Notes: generated from the sequence alone by a model not told the origin. DNA of 64,000 nucleotides from Forficula auricularia (GCA_024734495.1 JALMQS010000070.1:13965295-14029294); one strand, 5' to 3'. Shown: positions 1-10,998, counted from the stretch's first letter. Numbers and translations are program-made.

Positions 1-204
1 CATTTTTTTGCATTTCATACAATGTTGCGTCACGAAATTTTAGTGGCAGACCTCAGATTTGGATTCAGCGCCCCAAAATACATATATATGCAAAAAATCA
101 GAACTACCCCAAAACTTTCCCCATAGGAGCCCATTTGAGCACAATTTGACTGGATTATAAGTTAAAATAAATCAAATTTATTATTTAAAGTAAAACCGGT
201 TCGC

Positions 205-277
205 CTCTGAACTCACATCAATGACCCGGATAACATTTTGCACTTGGGTTCAATTCCTGAGGGTGCGAAATAATCAA
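205..277 (+). repeat. Diverged tRNA-like core
   Basis: A short stretch with a CCCGGATA block followed about 20 bases later by a B-box-like GGGTTCAATTCCTGAGGGTG. It aligns by eye with the cores at 45665-45765, 46048-46115, 49030-49095 and 63525-63590. No inverted arms were recognised here, so this is probably a decayed or truncated copy. Not a functional tRNA gene: no acceptor stem is visible. Confidence 0.4.
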
Positions 278-635
278 TTCGGATATATAATCAATAATAT
301 CCATAACACCTAGATTCAATAAAAACAATTTTAAAGATATACTTTAGATGCAGGTATAAAAGATAAAAATTCACACAAAATTTGATCATTTTTTGTATTT
401 AATTATTTATTTTATTATTGCCGACGATTTGATTAATTATTATTATTATTATTTTTTTTTTAGATTATCCAACTACCACGAGATTGAGAGTGAGTGCTTT
501 GTGATTTTTCGTTTTTTTGCGTGTCTTAAATATTTTGTCAATTATCCAGAAAAAAGCAAAAGAAGCAAAAAGGAGTTCCAGACATATTATATATAATAAA
601 TAATTAAAAAATATATTATTATAATTTTAATTAAA

Positions 636-770
636 AAGCTTATGCTTATAACTACGACGTGGGATTTCATAATGATAATGAAAGTAGCCCCTATCATAAT
701 ACTGTGTGATTTTGGAAAATTTAATTTTGTAATTCTCTAAGAATACAACCAGGTCGAGTTAGAAAGTAAC
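636..770 (+). repeat. Short interspersed repeat, family X
   Basis: Resembles 7060-7200 and 8236-8372. The shared blocks in order are a tacg-t-gggat-c start, a gatgatggtgaaagtagcc-like block, a tttgtaatgttctaa-like block and ccaggtcg. Non-coding. Possibly the untranslated end of a LINE; the family is not recognised. Confidence 0.4.
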
Positions 771-941
771 AGAAAAATATGATCTTAGGCCATCTATGCC
801 AATATACGAGATAATTTGGGTTTAGACATCAAATGATAAGATTGGAATCAAGAGAAATCGACGGTAAGTGGTTAATCAGTGTTTTTGTTAATTTTTCTTG
901 TTCAATACATTAGTTTTTAATTTGTATTCATTAATTTATAG

Positions 942-1116
942 GTGTAGAAGGGGTGGTTGGTTTTTGGAGGCTGATGGGTACTTTGCCAGTCTCTTGAAGA
1001 AAGGAGACCTCAAGAAAAGACATCAGTTGGCCACCTCTTGTCATTTTGAATGGGCTTCGGGTTAACGTTTAATTTAGAAGATGATGACATCAGTTCGCAA
1101 TCAAGTGGTTTCTTCG
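942..1116 (+). other. Exon-like segment, module copy 1
   Basis: Preceded by a T-rich acceptor (AG at 940-941) and followed by a donor-like gttagt at 1117. Its first part (GAAGGGGTGGTTGGTTT...) resembles 1947-2028 and 5098-5175, and its second part (from the CTCTTGAAGAA block to TTTCTTCG) resembles 4883-5001. A 25-codon reading frame with ATG follows an in-frame TGA, but no known protein is recognised. Could be non-coding exons or part of an unknown repeat. Confidence 0.35.
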
Positions 1117-1153
1117 GTTAGTATTCTCAAAGTTTCTTTCAATTGTATTCTAT

Positions 1154-1930
1154 CGGGTTGTTTGGAAAGGTAATTTCGTTTTTTTTTGTGGAAATGAAAG
1201 ACAGTTTTCGTATAATAAACAAATACTTTATTAAATTATATATTGGCCGTTCTGGTCCACCACCTTTTGCCATCTTTCTGGTAGTAGCATAATTCCACGC
1301 TCATAAAATTTTTGGTCTTTGCTGGCAAAAAACTGATCGAGGTGGTTTTTGACCTCCTCATTTGAGGTGAAGGTTTTGCCGTCTAAAAAATTTTGGAGTG
1401 ACCGGAACAAATAATAATCCGATGGTGCCAGGTCTGGAGAATATGGTGGGTGTGGCATTGTATCCCATTCAAGCTGGAAAAGCTTTTGGCGAGTGACCAA
1501 ACTTGTGTGAGGTCTCGCGTTGACTTGGTGAAACACTACACCTTTCCTGTTGATTAGTTCTGGCCTTTTCTGTTGAAGTGCATCATTCAGTTTGTCCAGC
1601 TGATGACAGTAGACTTCCGAATTAATCGTTGTGTTATCCGGTAAAAGCTCAAAAAAAAAACGATTCCTTTAAAATCCCACCAAACAGACAGCATCACCTT
1701 TTTTGGTGAATATCGTCTTTGGAAATGGTTTGAGCCGGTTCATCTTTTTTGCTCCATGACCTCTTGCGTTTGACGTTGTTGTATACAACCCATTTTTCGT
1801 TTCCAGTGATGATGCGCTTCAAAAACGGATCATTTTCGTGACGTTTGAAAAGCGAATCGCAGACGTTAATGCGGCGACACAGATTTCTCTCCGATCGATA
1901 AATTAGGTTTTTAAATTTATCTCCCACGTG
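1154..1930 (-). pseudogene. Mariner transposase remnant, catalytically dead
   Basis: Two reading frames on the minus strand (1927-1694 and 1536-1231), separated by frameshifts, together give the C-terminal two thirds of a mariner transposase. Recognisable blocks are ITGNEKWVVYNN, NARPHTS and PPYSPDLAPSDYYLF. In functional mariners the first block is TGDEKW, so the first catalytic Asp is Asn here. The second Asp, next to NARPH, is Val; only the third region keeps SPDLAPSD. The N-terminal DNA-binding region is missing, so the copy is truncated at its 5' end (near 1930). It interrupts the intron-like sequence between exon-like segments 942-1116 and 1947-2028, which is uninterrupted in module copy 2 (5002-5097). 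Confidence 0.9.
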
Positions 1931-1946
1931 TGTTTGTTTGTTTTAG

Positions 1947-2028
1947 CTGAAGAAGGGGTGGTTGGTTTGTGGGGGCTGATGAGTACTTTGGTCAACTCTT
2001 CATGATTCATGCGAGTCTCGTAGCTACG
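1947..2028 (+). other. Exon-like segment, module copy 1 (second part)
   Basis: Acceptor tttttag-like sequence ends at 1946 and a donor gtaaga begins at 2029. Aligns with 5098-5175, including both splice-like borders (start CTGAAGA, end CTACG). Relative to copy 2 there is one extra base early on, which changes the reading frame. Function unknown. Confidence 0.35.
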
Positions 2029-2350
2029 GTAAGAAATTTCATTTGAAAGTTACATATTAATTTTGTTTTGCATTACAATAAAAATCATAAAATTAATTAT
2101 ATAAATATTTTTATTTTAAATTTCATAATATTATTAGAAATTTAAGAAAAATAATAGTTAAATTTCACCTCTAACATACTTTATATACTTGAATCGATTC
2201 CTATTTAGATATTTAATATTTCAATAAATTCGATATATTTTTAAAATTCATATCAAATTATTTGTGAATTTTAAAAAATATGTAGAAAATTTCATCTTTA
2301 TAATTATTCAATGTTGAGTTTTTATAAATTTTATTAACAACAGAACGAAT

Positions 2351-2521
2351 TAAATTGAAAGTTTTTGCCCAGAGTAGCAGAATTGAAGGAGGCAATAAAA
2401 GAGTGTGTCTTCTGCTGGAATTATAAATTTTATTTAGCAAAGCCCTCGAAACTATAGTCTCGTTATAAATAAATAAAATTTATAATTCCAGCAGAAGACA
2501 CACTCTTTTATTGTCTCCTTC
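2351..2521 (+). mobile_element. Foldback element with truncated hammerhead
   Basis: A 171-bp insertion flanked by a 12-bp target duplication, aacagaacgaat, at 2339-2350 and 2522-2533. The two halves are inverted copies (left 2370-2435, right 2465-2520) ending in the gtgtgtcttctgctgg and ccagcagaagacacac blocks. The centre keeps only the 3' half of the ribozyme seen elsewhere (GCCCTC-GAAA-CTATAGTC). Confidence 0.8.
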
Positions 2522-2659
2522 AACAGAACGAATACTTATTTATTTATTTTTTATTTTAATTCTACTATTAAAGAATATTTATGAATAAATTTTTATATAT
2601 ACACTGGATTTCATAGATAACATAAACTTCTAGACGATGGATGATGGTCGTTTCTCCAG

Positions 2660-2795
2660 AAGAACAGTTTCGAGCCGATGTTATTTCTCATTCGCTTGGA
2701 CCACCAATTGAAGGAAGGACGTTTTAGTCATCGAGCCAAGGGATTTTCCTCTGCGACTATTCGACCTTCTGATTTCTTCTTATATTTCAACGAAC
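2660..2795 (+). other. Unidentified exon-like segment
   Basis: Bordered by a pyrimidine-rich acceptor (tttctccag, AG 2658-2659) and a strong donor gtatgt at 2796. One frame is open throughout (around RLDHQLKEGRFSHRAKGF). Base composition is less AT-rich than the flanks. No protein family recognised. It may belong with the exon-like modules on either side. Confidence 0.3.
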
Positions 2796-2869
2796 GTATG
2801 TATTCTCTCATGCGGGGCGCAGATTATATTCTATTTAATATTTCTTTAGCTCGATCTATTATATAGATT

Positions 2870-4882
2870 TGTTTTTTCAAAAATTTCAATCTACTTGAAA
2901 CATTATTTTGATTAAATAAATAGGTATTTAGCTAGTTATTTAGATAATAATTAAACGTCATTAGAATGACACCTTAGAACTTAGGATGTCTTTTTGTTCC
3001 TCTTTCAGAAACAGGTTCTCATCATTACCCTCCTTTAATATGTATATAGTAAATTTAGTAAATATTATTTTTACATTTTTTAATAAATTTAACTAAAAAT
3101 ACATTCAATTTTGATTTTAAATGAAATAATAATTAATTTTACTTCAATTTGTTTTCTTTTCCAATCAAAAGAGAAATTAAATTTTATCGTTAACATAAAT
3201 TGTCAAGATATTGGAGTAAATTAAATATTTTATTTTTCATTAAATATAATTAAAGGAATAGGGTTTTCAGTGACCATTAATACCTTGATAGTCAATGCAA
3301 CTCCTGCATACAGCCACATAATTCGACAGGAAGGAAGGAAGGATGTGGATGCAGAGTAAAATGGATGGTGCGATGGGTGGGTGGATGGTTGTAAGTAACA
3401 TTTCGATCTCTCGTAATCCCAGATCGTGTTATAGGGTGTTTCTCTCTCCTCTTTAGGGACCCATCCGTCCACCATCCATTTATTCCCGACCAACGAGGGA
3501 CAACGCAGTCTCCGCTTTTTGATAATCTCAAAAAGGCATCGAAAAGGTTTTTTTTAGTGTTAAGATAAATATTAGGAATGAATAGAATAGAAAGGTGTGT
3601 GGTTGATCTAACAATGTTTAGTATTGTGTGTGTCCATTAGGTGGTATAGAGTACTTAACAACTGCTCTAATACCTACTAGAATATAAGAAGGGTGTCCTC
3701 TCTATCTTTCTTTCTTATGTGTATGTATGTATATGTTTTATGTATTTTCAGGTTCAACAAAACACACACAATATACTAGACATTATAATAATTAACCACA
3801 AATATGCCTTTTTAGTTTAGGTTCAGTTTATCTATAAAACTGAATTTCCGCGAATATACACCTCCTAGGTGAGGAATTAGATTATAGGGGGCGATTTTTA
3901 AATTTTTTTGAGAATATATATCTGCGCCTTCGCCAACGATGTGTGTGTGTAATTATATTTGGGGTTTAGGCCTTTTAATTTTTAATTAAGGATATTGCCG
4001 ACTGTCTTGGGTATAGGATGCAATGTCAAGTGTATTACTCAGATGTATAGTCTGGCGTAGGTGTGTTGTTTTCGCTAGTTTTAAGAACCCTCACCGTGTA
4101 GCGCGAATGTGCCGGGTTGAAGGGTTACCCGGACGACAGGCAAATTAGGGATCTCCAGCATTCGAGAGAATATCGCTTGACTGTGCATCAGATACCCGAG
4201 AGATAGGTCATATCCTCTATCTGAGTGAGTGTGTGTGTATTTCGATATTTGTCGAAAGACTATATTAGAAAAGTCTTTCATTTGGAAACCGATCATATGA
4301 TCCTAGGCGGTTGAGAAACGGGTGAGATTCTTGGATAAGCAGCATGTTAGGGTTTCTTTTAGGTATATATGTTTGTTTTCGATAGGGTTTCTTTTTTTCA
4401 GCAGACATACTGTGGACCTTGAAACTTACGCTGTTTTTCAAACGACTAGGTATACCTTGTTGTAAATAATCGGTGTCCCATCGTAATTTTATTTAATTGT
4501 TGAACTAATTCAAAACTCTCTTCTCTTTAGTTCGTTTCGATATACTCCATGCGTAGGTGGGAAGAGAGAATTGAATTTGGTATTTTTTGATAAGAAATCT
4601 TTTTGATGATTCTTATCCTAGGTAGCTTGTGTGAGTGATGTGTTTTTCCTCTTCTCTCTTTCTTCCTCTTTATATTTTCTTTCGGGGTGGGCGCGTTTTC
4701 TCGTTCGTCACATTTCCCGGTCTCATTTGAGACTTTCTGGTTTCGGTTCGTTACGCGACGGTATATTAAACGCGCGACATTACCACCTCGACTAGAATTT
4801 CTATGCCATAGCGAGCCTATAGCGTGTGTCGTTTTATACTATTCGTGTTCGCGATCGCGATCGTCTCAAGCCAGAAGACCAG
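2870..4882. other. No recognised gene; partly CpG-containing
   Basis: 2870-3230 is plain AT-rich sequence. 3290-3500 holds GGAAG and GGATG short repeats. 3840-4880 is less AT-rich with frequent CG dinucleotides and a CGCGATCGCGATCG run near 4850. It lies directly upstream of exon-like module copy 2, so it could be a promoter or 5' untranslated region. No coding segment is convincing. Confidence 0.4.
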
Positions 4883-5175
4883 CCTCTTGAAGAAAGAAGA
4901 GACAGTGCTAGTTGGCCACCTGTTGCCATTTTGATTGGGATTTGGGTTAACGTTTAATTTAGAACACCAAGCCATCAAAGAGCAATCAAGTGGTTTCTTC
5001 GGTTAGTATTCTAAATAGTCTCTCTTTCACTTTTGATTTAATTCTATTAAAATTTCAAGACAATATTTATCCATGTTTGTGTCTCTTTCTCTTTTAGCTG
5101 AAGATGGGAGGTTGGTTTGTGGGGGCGGAGACTTCACGACCCATCTCTTCAAGGCGTCTGCAAGTCAGGACTACG
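4883..5175 (+). other. Exon-like pair, module copy 2
   Basis: Segment 4883-5001 ends TTTCTTCG before gttagt. Segment 5098-5175 starts after ctcttttag and ends CTACG before gtaagc. Both match copy 1 (942-1116 and 1947-2028), including the splice-like borders. Joined, one frame reads ...QSSGFFAEDGRLVCGGG... and stays open to the donor, but upstream it runs into a TGA. The conserved borders suggest genuine duplicated exons; the product is unknown and the frame may be chance. Confidence 0.4.
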
Positions 5176-5400
5176 GTAAGCATTTTTACATATGAGAATT
5201 AGATTTATTAGAATTAATATTATAGGTATTGTATCTTAATTTTTATTTTAACTTCTATGGTACATACCTACACATTATACTTTTTATAATTCAAATAAAT
5301 TAATAATTAAATTTTTTATCATAATGATTTATTATCTATCTATTATTAATTTATTTTATTTTCTTCTATTTCATGTTTTAATAACCTGTTCATATGGTGC

Positions 5401-5408
5401 TGACGTCA
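5401..5408. promoter_or_regulatory. CRE-like palindrome TGACGTCA
   Basis: Perfect cAMP-response-element consensus, one of two in about 320 bp (the other is 5717-5724), next to exon-like modules. Could be coincidental. Confidence 0.3.
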
Positions 5409-5716
5409 CTTGCCTAATTTGCTCAAAATGTTATATTCTTCAATTCCATCAATTCTAGTGAGTATGAATTGGTTTATAGGTGTTACACTTTTTTAGTTCA
5501 CACTTAACAAATTCGAGTGTCCTAAAGTACATACTCTCTGCCCCTGTTTACTTTCTTTTAGTACATACTACTTGGATAAATGGTTTCACCTGAGGCAGTA
5601 TGTACTAAATGAAAGTTTTTACTAATGTGTATTTTGAGATGTTCAATCTAGTTTCAAAGCCTACATTTAAATTGACGTGTTGCTGGCATCTGACTCGAAA
5701 TGTACAAAACGCTCAT

Positions 5717-5724
5717 TGACGTCA
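5717..5724. promoter_or_regulatory. CRE-like palindrome TGACGTCA
   Basis: Second perfect TGACGTCA, in a region (5390-5830) of mixed composition with no recognised repeat. Regulatory role is inference only. Confidence 0.3.
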
Positions 5725-5812
5725 TCCTTCCGACTTTAACCGACATCACCATTAAAGTTCATCGGATTTTCACTCCAACTTCTTGCTTATCTAATTACAA
5801 CCATTTTGGACA

Positions 5813-6750
5813 ATCGGCTAGTTTTACCTAAAGTGAGTAATTTTTTATTAAAACTACACTCCAACTTATTTATTTTTTGAAAAAAATTAATTTCATTTTC
5901 TTATTGTATTGATCCAATGATATTTAAAATAACATATTCGTAATTATTTGTTTCAGTAATTCTTGTTCAGAATTCAAAAGTGCAAATTCAAAATGAGACT
6001 ATAATAGAGCAAAAATCATTACCTACAATATGATTCAAAATTCAAGACAAATCTTCTGGACTTGTTTATTAATTACAACATCAACATAAACATCATCATC
6101 TTCGAGAAAATATTCTTAAAGCTAGTTTCATTTAATATTACCAGAAATAAACATTATTTTTTACATTCTACATTAAATATTGTTTAAAATAAGATTATTT
6201 TTATAAATGTAAAGCTCTAGTTATTGAGTGCACCTATATGAACATAAATTAATAAATGATTTTAACAAATTAAAAAAAATTCTAGCTTATCTATACATTC
6301 ATCGGCTAGTTTTACCTAAAGTGAGTAATTTCTTAAAAAATCACCTTCATATTTTATCAGAAAAATATTTATTTCATTTACTTATTGCATTGATCCAATC
6401 ATATAGGTATTTGTAATTATTTGTTTCAGTAATTATTGTTCAGAATTCAAAATTGCAAATTCAAACATGAGACTAGAGCAAAAATCATTTCAATATCATT
6501 CACAATTCAGGCCAAACTTGTGGACTCGTTTATTAATTACAAAATCAACATCATCATCTTCGAGTAAACATTTTTAAAGCTAGTTTCACGAAACCACACT
6601 CAACTATATTAAATATTACTAGAAATAAACAACATTTTTTACATTCTGCATTAAATCATATTTAAAATAAGAAGATTATTCTAGTTTTTGATTGCACTTA
6701 TCTGTACATAAATTAATATATGATTTTAACAAATTATAATCATAAATATA
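5813..6750 (+). repeat. Tandem duplication of about 488 bp
   Basis: Copy 1 runs 5813-6290 and copy 2 runs 6301-6750; both start at atcggctagttttaccta. Each copy keeps a donor-like AAAGTGAGTAATT, an acceptor-like ATTTGTTTCAG and a downstream AATAAA, so the unit looks like a last intron plus terminal exon. Short open stretches after the acceptor stop within 26 codons. Copies differ by many substitutions, so the duplication is not recent. Confidence 0.7.
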
Positions 6751-6913
6751 TACAAAAAAAAAAAATACAAAAATTAAAATAAAATAATAAATAAAAAATA
6801 TATAAAAATTTCATTATAAAAAAATTTAAATAAATAAATAAAAATAGTAAAGATTTAAAAAAAACATATTAAAAACAATCATAAACATAAGGTTGATATA
6901 CCTTTTTCTACAC
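6751..6913. other. Low-complexity A/T stretch
   Basis: Runs of A and AATA-type simple sequence; nothing else recognised. Confidence 0.6.
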
Positions 6914-7235
6914 AGTGGCCATATCCTGAGCCGACTCATCCGGATCATGTGTGGGTGGACCGGAGGGCTATAAGGGGAGATGTGGAGGCCCTTTAAATAA
7001 ATAAATAAATAAATAATATTACTAATGACAATTAATCCAAAAACATAAAAAAATATTACTTATTCATGCGCCACATTACGTTGCAGGATCCCGTGATGAT
7101 GGTGAAAGTAGCCTGTAATAAGCTCTGTTCTCTATAGAACAACAAATGTTGCAATGTTCTAAGTGCAAAGCCAGGTCGTGTGACAAGGCGTGAATAAGTA
7201 AATACTAAAATATATTGACAATCTATTATTTCAAC
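6914..7235 (+). repeat. LINE scrap followed by direct repeat, copy 1
   Basis: 6914-6995 contains the block GAGGGCTATAAGGGGAGATG, also present at 7279, and ends in an (AAAT)n stretch. 7016-7235 is about 220 bp that recurs at 8203-8405 and includes family X (7060-7200). The two repeats bracket the LINE fragments between them. Confidence 0.6.
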
Positions 7236-7261
7236 AAGCTAAAAGTGAAAAAAATATTTTA

Positions 7262-7487
7262 TCATGTATGGGAGAATCGGAGGGCTATAAGGGGAGATGT
7301 GGAGGCCCTGAAAAAAAAAATAATAATGATCCAGATTGCTATACTGCTGGGTACGTGCGCGACAGTCCGGAGGTTCCTGAACCTTCCCTCAACAATAATA
7401 TAGAAACTATCATCTCTGCTGTTTACAGCCGATGTATGGTACGCAAACCTCCTTCAAGAGGAGAGAAAAGAATAATAATAATAATAA
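7262..7487 (+). mobile_element. R4/Dong-like LINE 3' end fragment
   Basis: One frame ends ...IAILLGTCATVRRFLN, which resembles the C-terminal end of restriction-like-endonuclease LINE proteins; 7971-8060 reads QKIVILET-HIVRRFLN in the same place of a second copy. The fragment ends in a (TAA)n tract at 7470-7487, the type of tail used by Dong-like elements. Confidence 0.55.
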
Positions 7488-8207
7488 GATAAATGTAGAA
7501 AATGCGGAGTTCCAGGAGAATCTATCGAACACATCATGTCCGGATGTTCAGTACTGGCGGGAAGTGCATACCTTGGACGTCATAAGCCAAATTGATCCAC
7601 CAACAGTTGGCAATTAAATACGGTATGTTAGGAAACGATACACCACCGTACTATAAGTATGATCCACCCGAGGTTCTGAAGACGGCGGACTACGTGATTT
7701 ACTGGGACAGACCCATCTTCACAGACAAACGAGTGGCTCATAACAAACCAGATATTGTGGTCATCAACAAGACCGAGAAATCAGCCACACTCATTGATGT
7801 CGCCATCCCTCTGACACATGACATATCAGGTCCACAGAGATAGAAAAAGTCAGAAAATATGAAGACTTGGCGTTTCAAATCAAAACAATTTGGAAGCTGG
7901 AAAGGATCAATATCATCCCCTTGGTAATTTTCGTAGAAGCAGATGTAACGCGAAATTTTGAGAGGCATCTGGCAAAGATCGATATGCCTAAATGGGTCTT
8001 CAATATAACACAAAAGATCGTTATTCTGGAAACATGACACATTGTGCGCAGGTTCCTGAATTGAAATTATCCGGAGGATGGATCATGTGAGCTAGGGTGA
8101 ATTCCCTTTTCACACCGACCGAGCCTAAACCCAAACAAGATCTAAAGGGATAGGTAAAAGTTTTCCAGCGAAAGCTGAGAAAGTGCAATAACTCCGATAA
8201 TAATAAT
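7488..8207 (+). pseudogene. R4/Dong-like LINE C-terminal domain, broken
   Basis: Translating across frames gives a CCHC knuckle, CRKC-x8-H-x4-C (about 7495-7550). After a frameshift near 7590 follows LAIKYGMLGNDTPPYYKY, then a restriction-like endonuclease block with KPDIVVINK and LIDVAIP (about 7745-7810), matching the PD...D pattern of that nuclease. A stop near 7841 and later frame changes lead to QKIVILET-HIVRRFLN at the end. The copy ends with a short TAA-type tail (8196-8207). It lacks the reverse transcriptase and is dead. Family assignment rests on the knuckle plus nuclease arrangement and the TAA tails; related R2- or R4-group LINEs are possible. Confidence 0.75.
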
Positions 8208-8405
8208 GACAATTAATGCAAAAATGAAAAAATATTACTTATTCATGCGCCACATTACGTCTCAGGATCCCGTAGTGATGGTGAAAGTAGCCTGTAAAAA
8301 GCTGTGCTCTTGGAACAACTAATTTTGTAATGTTCAAAAGAGCAAATCCAGCCAGGTCGTATGAATAAGTAAATAGTAATATATATTGACAATCTATTAT
8401 TTCAA
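8203..8405 (+). repeat. Direct repeat, copy 2
   Basis: Matches 7016-7235 almost throughout, including gacaattaat, the tattcatgcgccacattacg block, family X and the trailing tattgacaatctattatttc. Confidence 0.8.
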
Positions 8406-9979
8406 CTAGCTAAAAGTGAAGAAATATTTTAAAACCGTAAATTATAATTAATTTTACTGAAATTTCTTATTTAAAAAAAAATAATTGTCATTTCAATTTA
8501 TAGTTAATGCAATTGTTTTATTTTTATTTTTGAGTTGAAACATTGTCAACGTCTTCAATTACAAACAAATGTAAAACGCATAAGGATATTGAATTAAATT
8601 TCAATTATAAAAAAGGATACTTGCTTATTGTATTAATATTTGAAGAAATTCTAAAAACATCTATGACGATTTTGATGAAAAACTTTAAATTAGTACATAA
8701 ATATAAGCTCCACAAAAAATATTCATTTTTATAAATGATGAATTTTTTTAAAATATCAATCAATTCTATATAGATTTTTAAAATAATTTTACTTTAAAGT
8801 ATATATTCCATAAATCTATGTATTAAAATAAAATGAAAACGCCTTAAGATCCTTAGGATAGGCTTTGCGAACCCAACCCGAACTATTTAGTTGCATAAAT
8901 TCCAGGGGCTTTCGGCGATTGGAAAAATTTAAATTACTAGTAGAACAAATTTTAATTTTTATTACATAACATTTTGTTGATGATACAAATGCAAGATAGA
9001 TATTAAAATATTCTACAAAAAAGTTCATATACTTTAATTAGGTCAGATCAGATCAGATGAAAGATAAACCAGGTTTTCACAAATTTTCACTTTTTTTAAT
9101 TCAAAAAAATATTTAATCAAATCTTTGAGCCCGAATTTTCAGATTAGAAATTGTTTAAACTCAGATAATAACATTCAAAGATTAATATGAGAGCTTTAGT
9201 CTTAATAATCTTTTTTTTTAAATATAATTCTCTATAAAAAGGTTTATTAAATAAAGTTTTCTATCTCAATGGTTAGACAGTAATGGTCAATTTTAAGTTC
9301 ACTTTCATATTCAATCACTTATACTCGCAAAACAAATTAACCTATAAAAAATTTTACATGAAACAGATTTTAGAGATTAAAATATTCTACAAAAACCTTC
9401 ATATACTTTAATTAGGTCTGATCAATATATTGGAAGATAAACCATGTTTTTAAAGTGATATTCAGCAATTTTTTATCGAGAAAATAAATAAGAATTTTCA
9501 AACATTTTATTGGTTTTCGTTAAGGGAACTTTATTCTCTCTAAAGAAATTTGTTTTGACTATATATATGTACTATAAATAATTCTTCTCTTTTTGGTATT
9601 CGGGAATTCGCAATTGGTTTAAAAAATTTTCTCAAATAATTCTGAAATAAATGTAACGTGTGATAACTATTTTACTTATATTTATTTAGTAGAAAACTTA
9701 TAAAAATAGAAAAATAATCTAGTTGGTACAATCTCAAAAATCAAATGAGAAATACCGTATAAGAGGTACTAAACATGAAATCAAATATGAATATTTCTGG
9801 AATATCGAGAAATTGGAAAAGAAAAAATTGTCAGATCAAGCAAAATTGCGAAAAAATCCTCAAAGTCGAAATAAATTTATAGTGTACCTACATTATTCAA
9901 TAAAATCATATTTATGCAACTTATGGGAGAATATTAATGTGTTTTTTTTTTTATAATATGCGATTTAATAATATATTTA
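8406..9979. other. No recognised gene; one short direct repeat
   Basis: AT-rich. A roughly 60-bp direct repeat (taaaatattctacaaaaa followed by ttcatatactttaattaggt) occurs at about 9002-9060 and 9378-9440. The reading frames here look like chance. Confidence 0.5.
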
Positions 9980-10182
9980 TTGAATGTAATGGAAGGCAGC
10001 CCAGAGGTAGTGAGGAAAGAAAAAATTAACACATATAAAATAAGGTGTAATTTATTGGAATCCTTCCTCCTTTCCGTGGTTTGAAAGGAAAGGAGGAAGG
10101 ATTCCAATAAATTACACCTTATTTTATATGTGTTAATTTTTTCTTTCCTCACTACCTCTGGGCTGCCTTCCATTACATTCAA
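9980..10182. repeat. Perfect 96-bp inverted repeat (hairpin)
   Basis: Left arm 9980-10075 and right arm 10087-10182 are exact reverse complements, separated by 11 bases. The outer sequence (ggaaggcag..., accagtccgtctctc near 10196) resembles the ends of the element at 11975-13610, so this is probably a foldback terminus of the same family. Perfect identity suggests recent origin or gene conversion. Confidence 0.95.
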
Positions 10183-10667
10183 TTAAAATTTCTACCAGTC
10201 CGTCTCTCTCCAGAGAAAATTTCGTTGCAAAAAAATATATTTTATTAATTATTGATAATAAATTATATGTAAAAATAATAAAATATACCTAATGCAAAAT
10301 AAAAATTAAAAATGATATAACCTTTGTTATAATGTTTTTAATTTAATTATTTATGAATTTACAGTGTTATAATTTTGGAAAATAAATGTAAAAATTTAAA
10401 AAAATTGTAAAAGATAAAAACGACATTTTAGAGACTCTCAAACGTTAAAAGGTCAAATATATAACCGCCTTGGCTGTAGGTCGAAATCCCCATCCTTCGA
10501 GTGATAAATTGATTGAAAGTTTTTTTTTTTGCCAAGAGTAGAAGAATTTCTATAAATTGAAGGAGATAATAAAAGAGTATACCTTCTGATGGAAAAATAA
10601 ATTTTTAATTTATTTATAACGAGACTATAGTTTCAATGAATGAATTCCTGTAAATCAATTGAAATAG

Positions 10668-10702
10668 CTGATGAAGAGGGCAAGGCTCTCAAAAATATAG
10701 TC
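10668..10702 (+). ncRNA. Degenerate hammerhead ribozyme
   Basis: CTGATGA, then a hairpin GAGGGC/GCTCTC, then AAAA where GAAA is required, then ATATAGTC. Loss of the conserved G before AAA should abolish cleavage. Confidence 0.5.
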
Positions 10703-10720
10703 TCGTTATAAATAAATTAA

Positions 10721-10998
10721 TAAAGTAAAGGAAGTATAGTTTCACAATGAATGAAATAAAACTCAAAGAGGTTTAGTATACAAACTCAATATATTTCGGA
10801 TTATTAGTCCATCATCAGGATGAGTTTACAGAGTTTTTAATCTGTAAACTCCTGATGATGGACCAATAATCCGAAATATATTGAGTTTGTATAAACCTCT
10901 TTGAGTTTTATTTCATTCACTGTGAAACTACACTCCCTTTACTTTATTAATTAATATCATGTTTCACCTAAAACCTACACCACTTTCCCTAAGTAAAA
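10721..10998. mobile_element. Nested foldback element (PLE-like ends)
   Basis: Lies between two copies of tcgttataaataaattaa (10703-10720 and 10999-11016). Inverted arms run from aataaagtaaagg... inward to a central atatttcggattattagtcc / ggaccaataatccgaaatat pair. A second copy is at 53609-53894. The core CTGATGATGGAC...ATCCGAAAT is a diverged hammerhead-like motif. Confidence 0.8.

Noticed and set aside
3230..3531. Two overlapping minus-strand frames
   Set aside because: Overlap in different frames over GGAAG/GGATG simple repeats; no domain.
10855..10890. Active hammerhead in the nested foldback (CTGATGATGGACC...ATCCGAAATATATTG)
   Set aside because: CTGATGA and GAAA are present, but no cleavage triplet follows at stem III distance; recorded only as a diverged motif.
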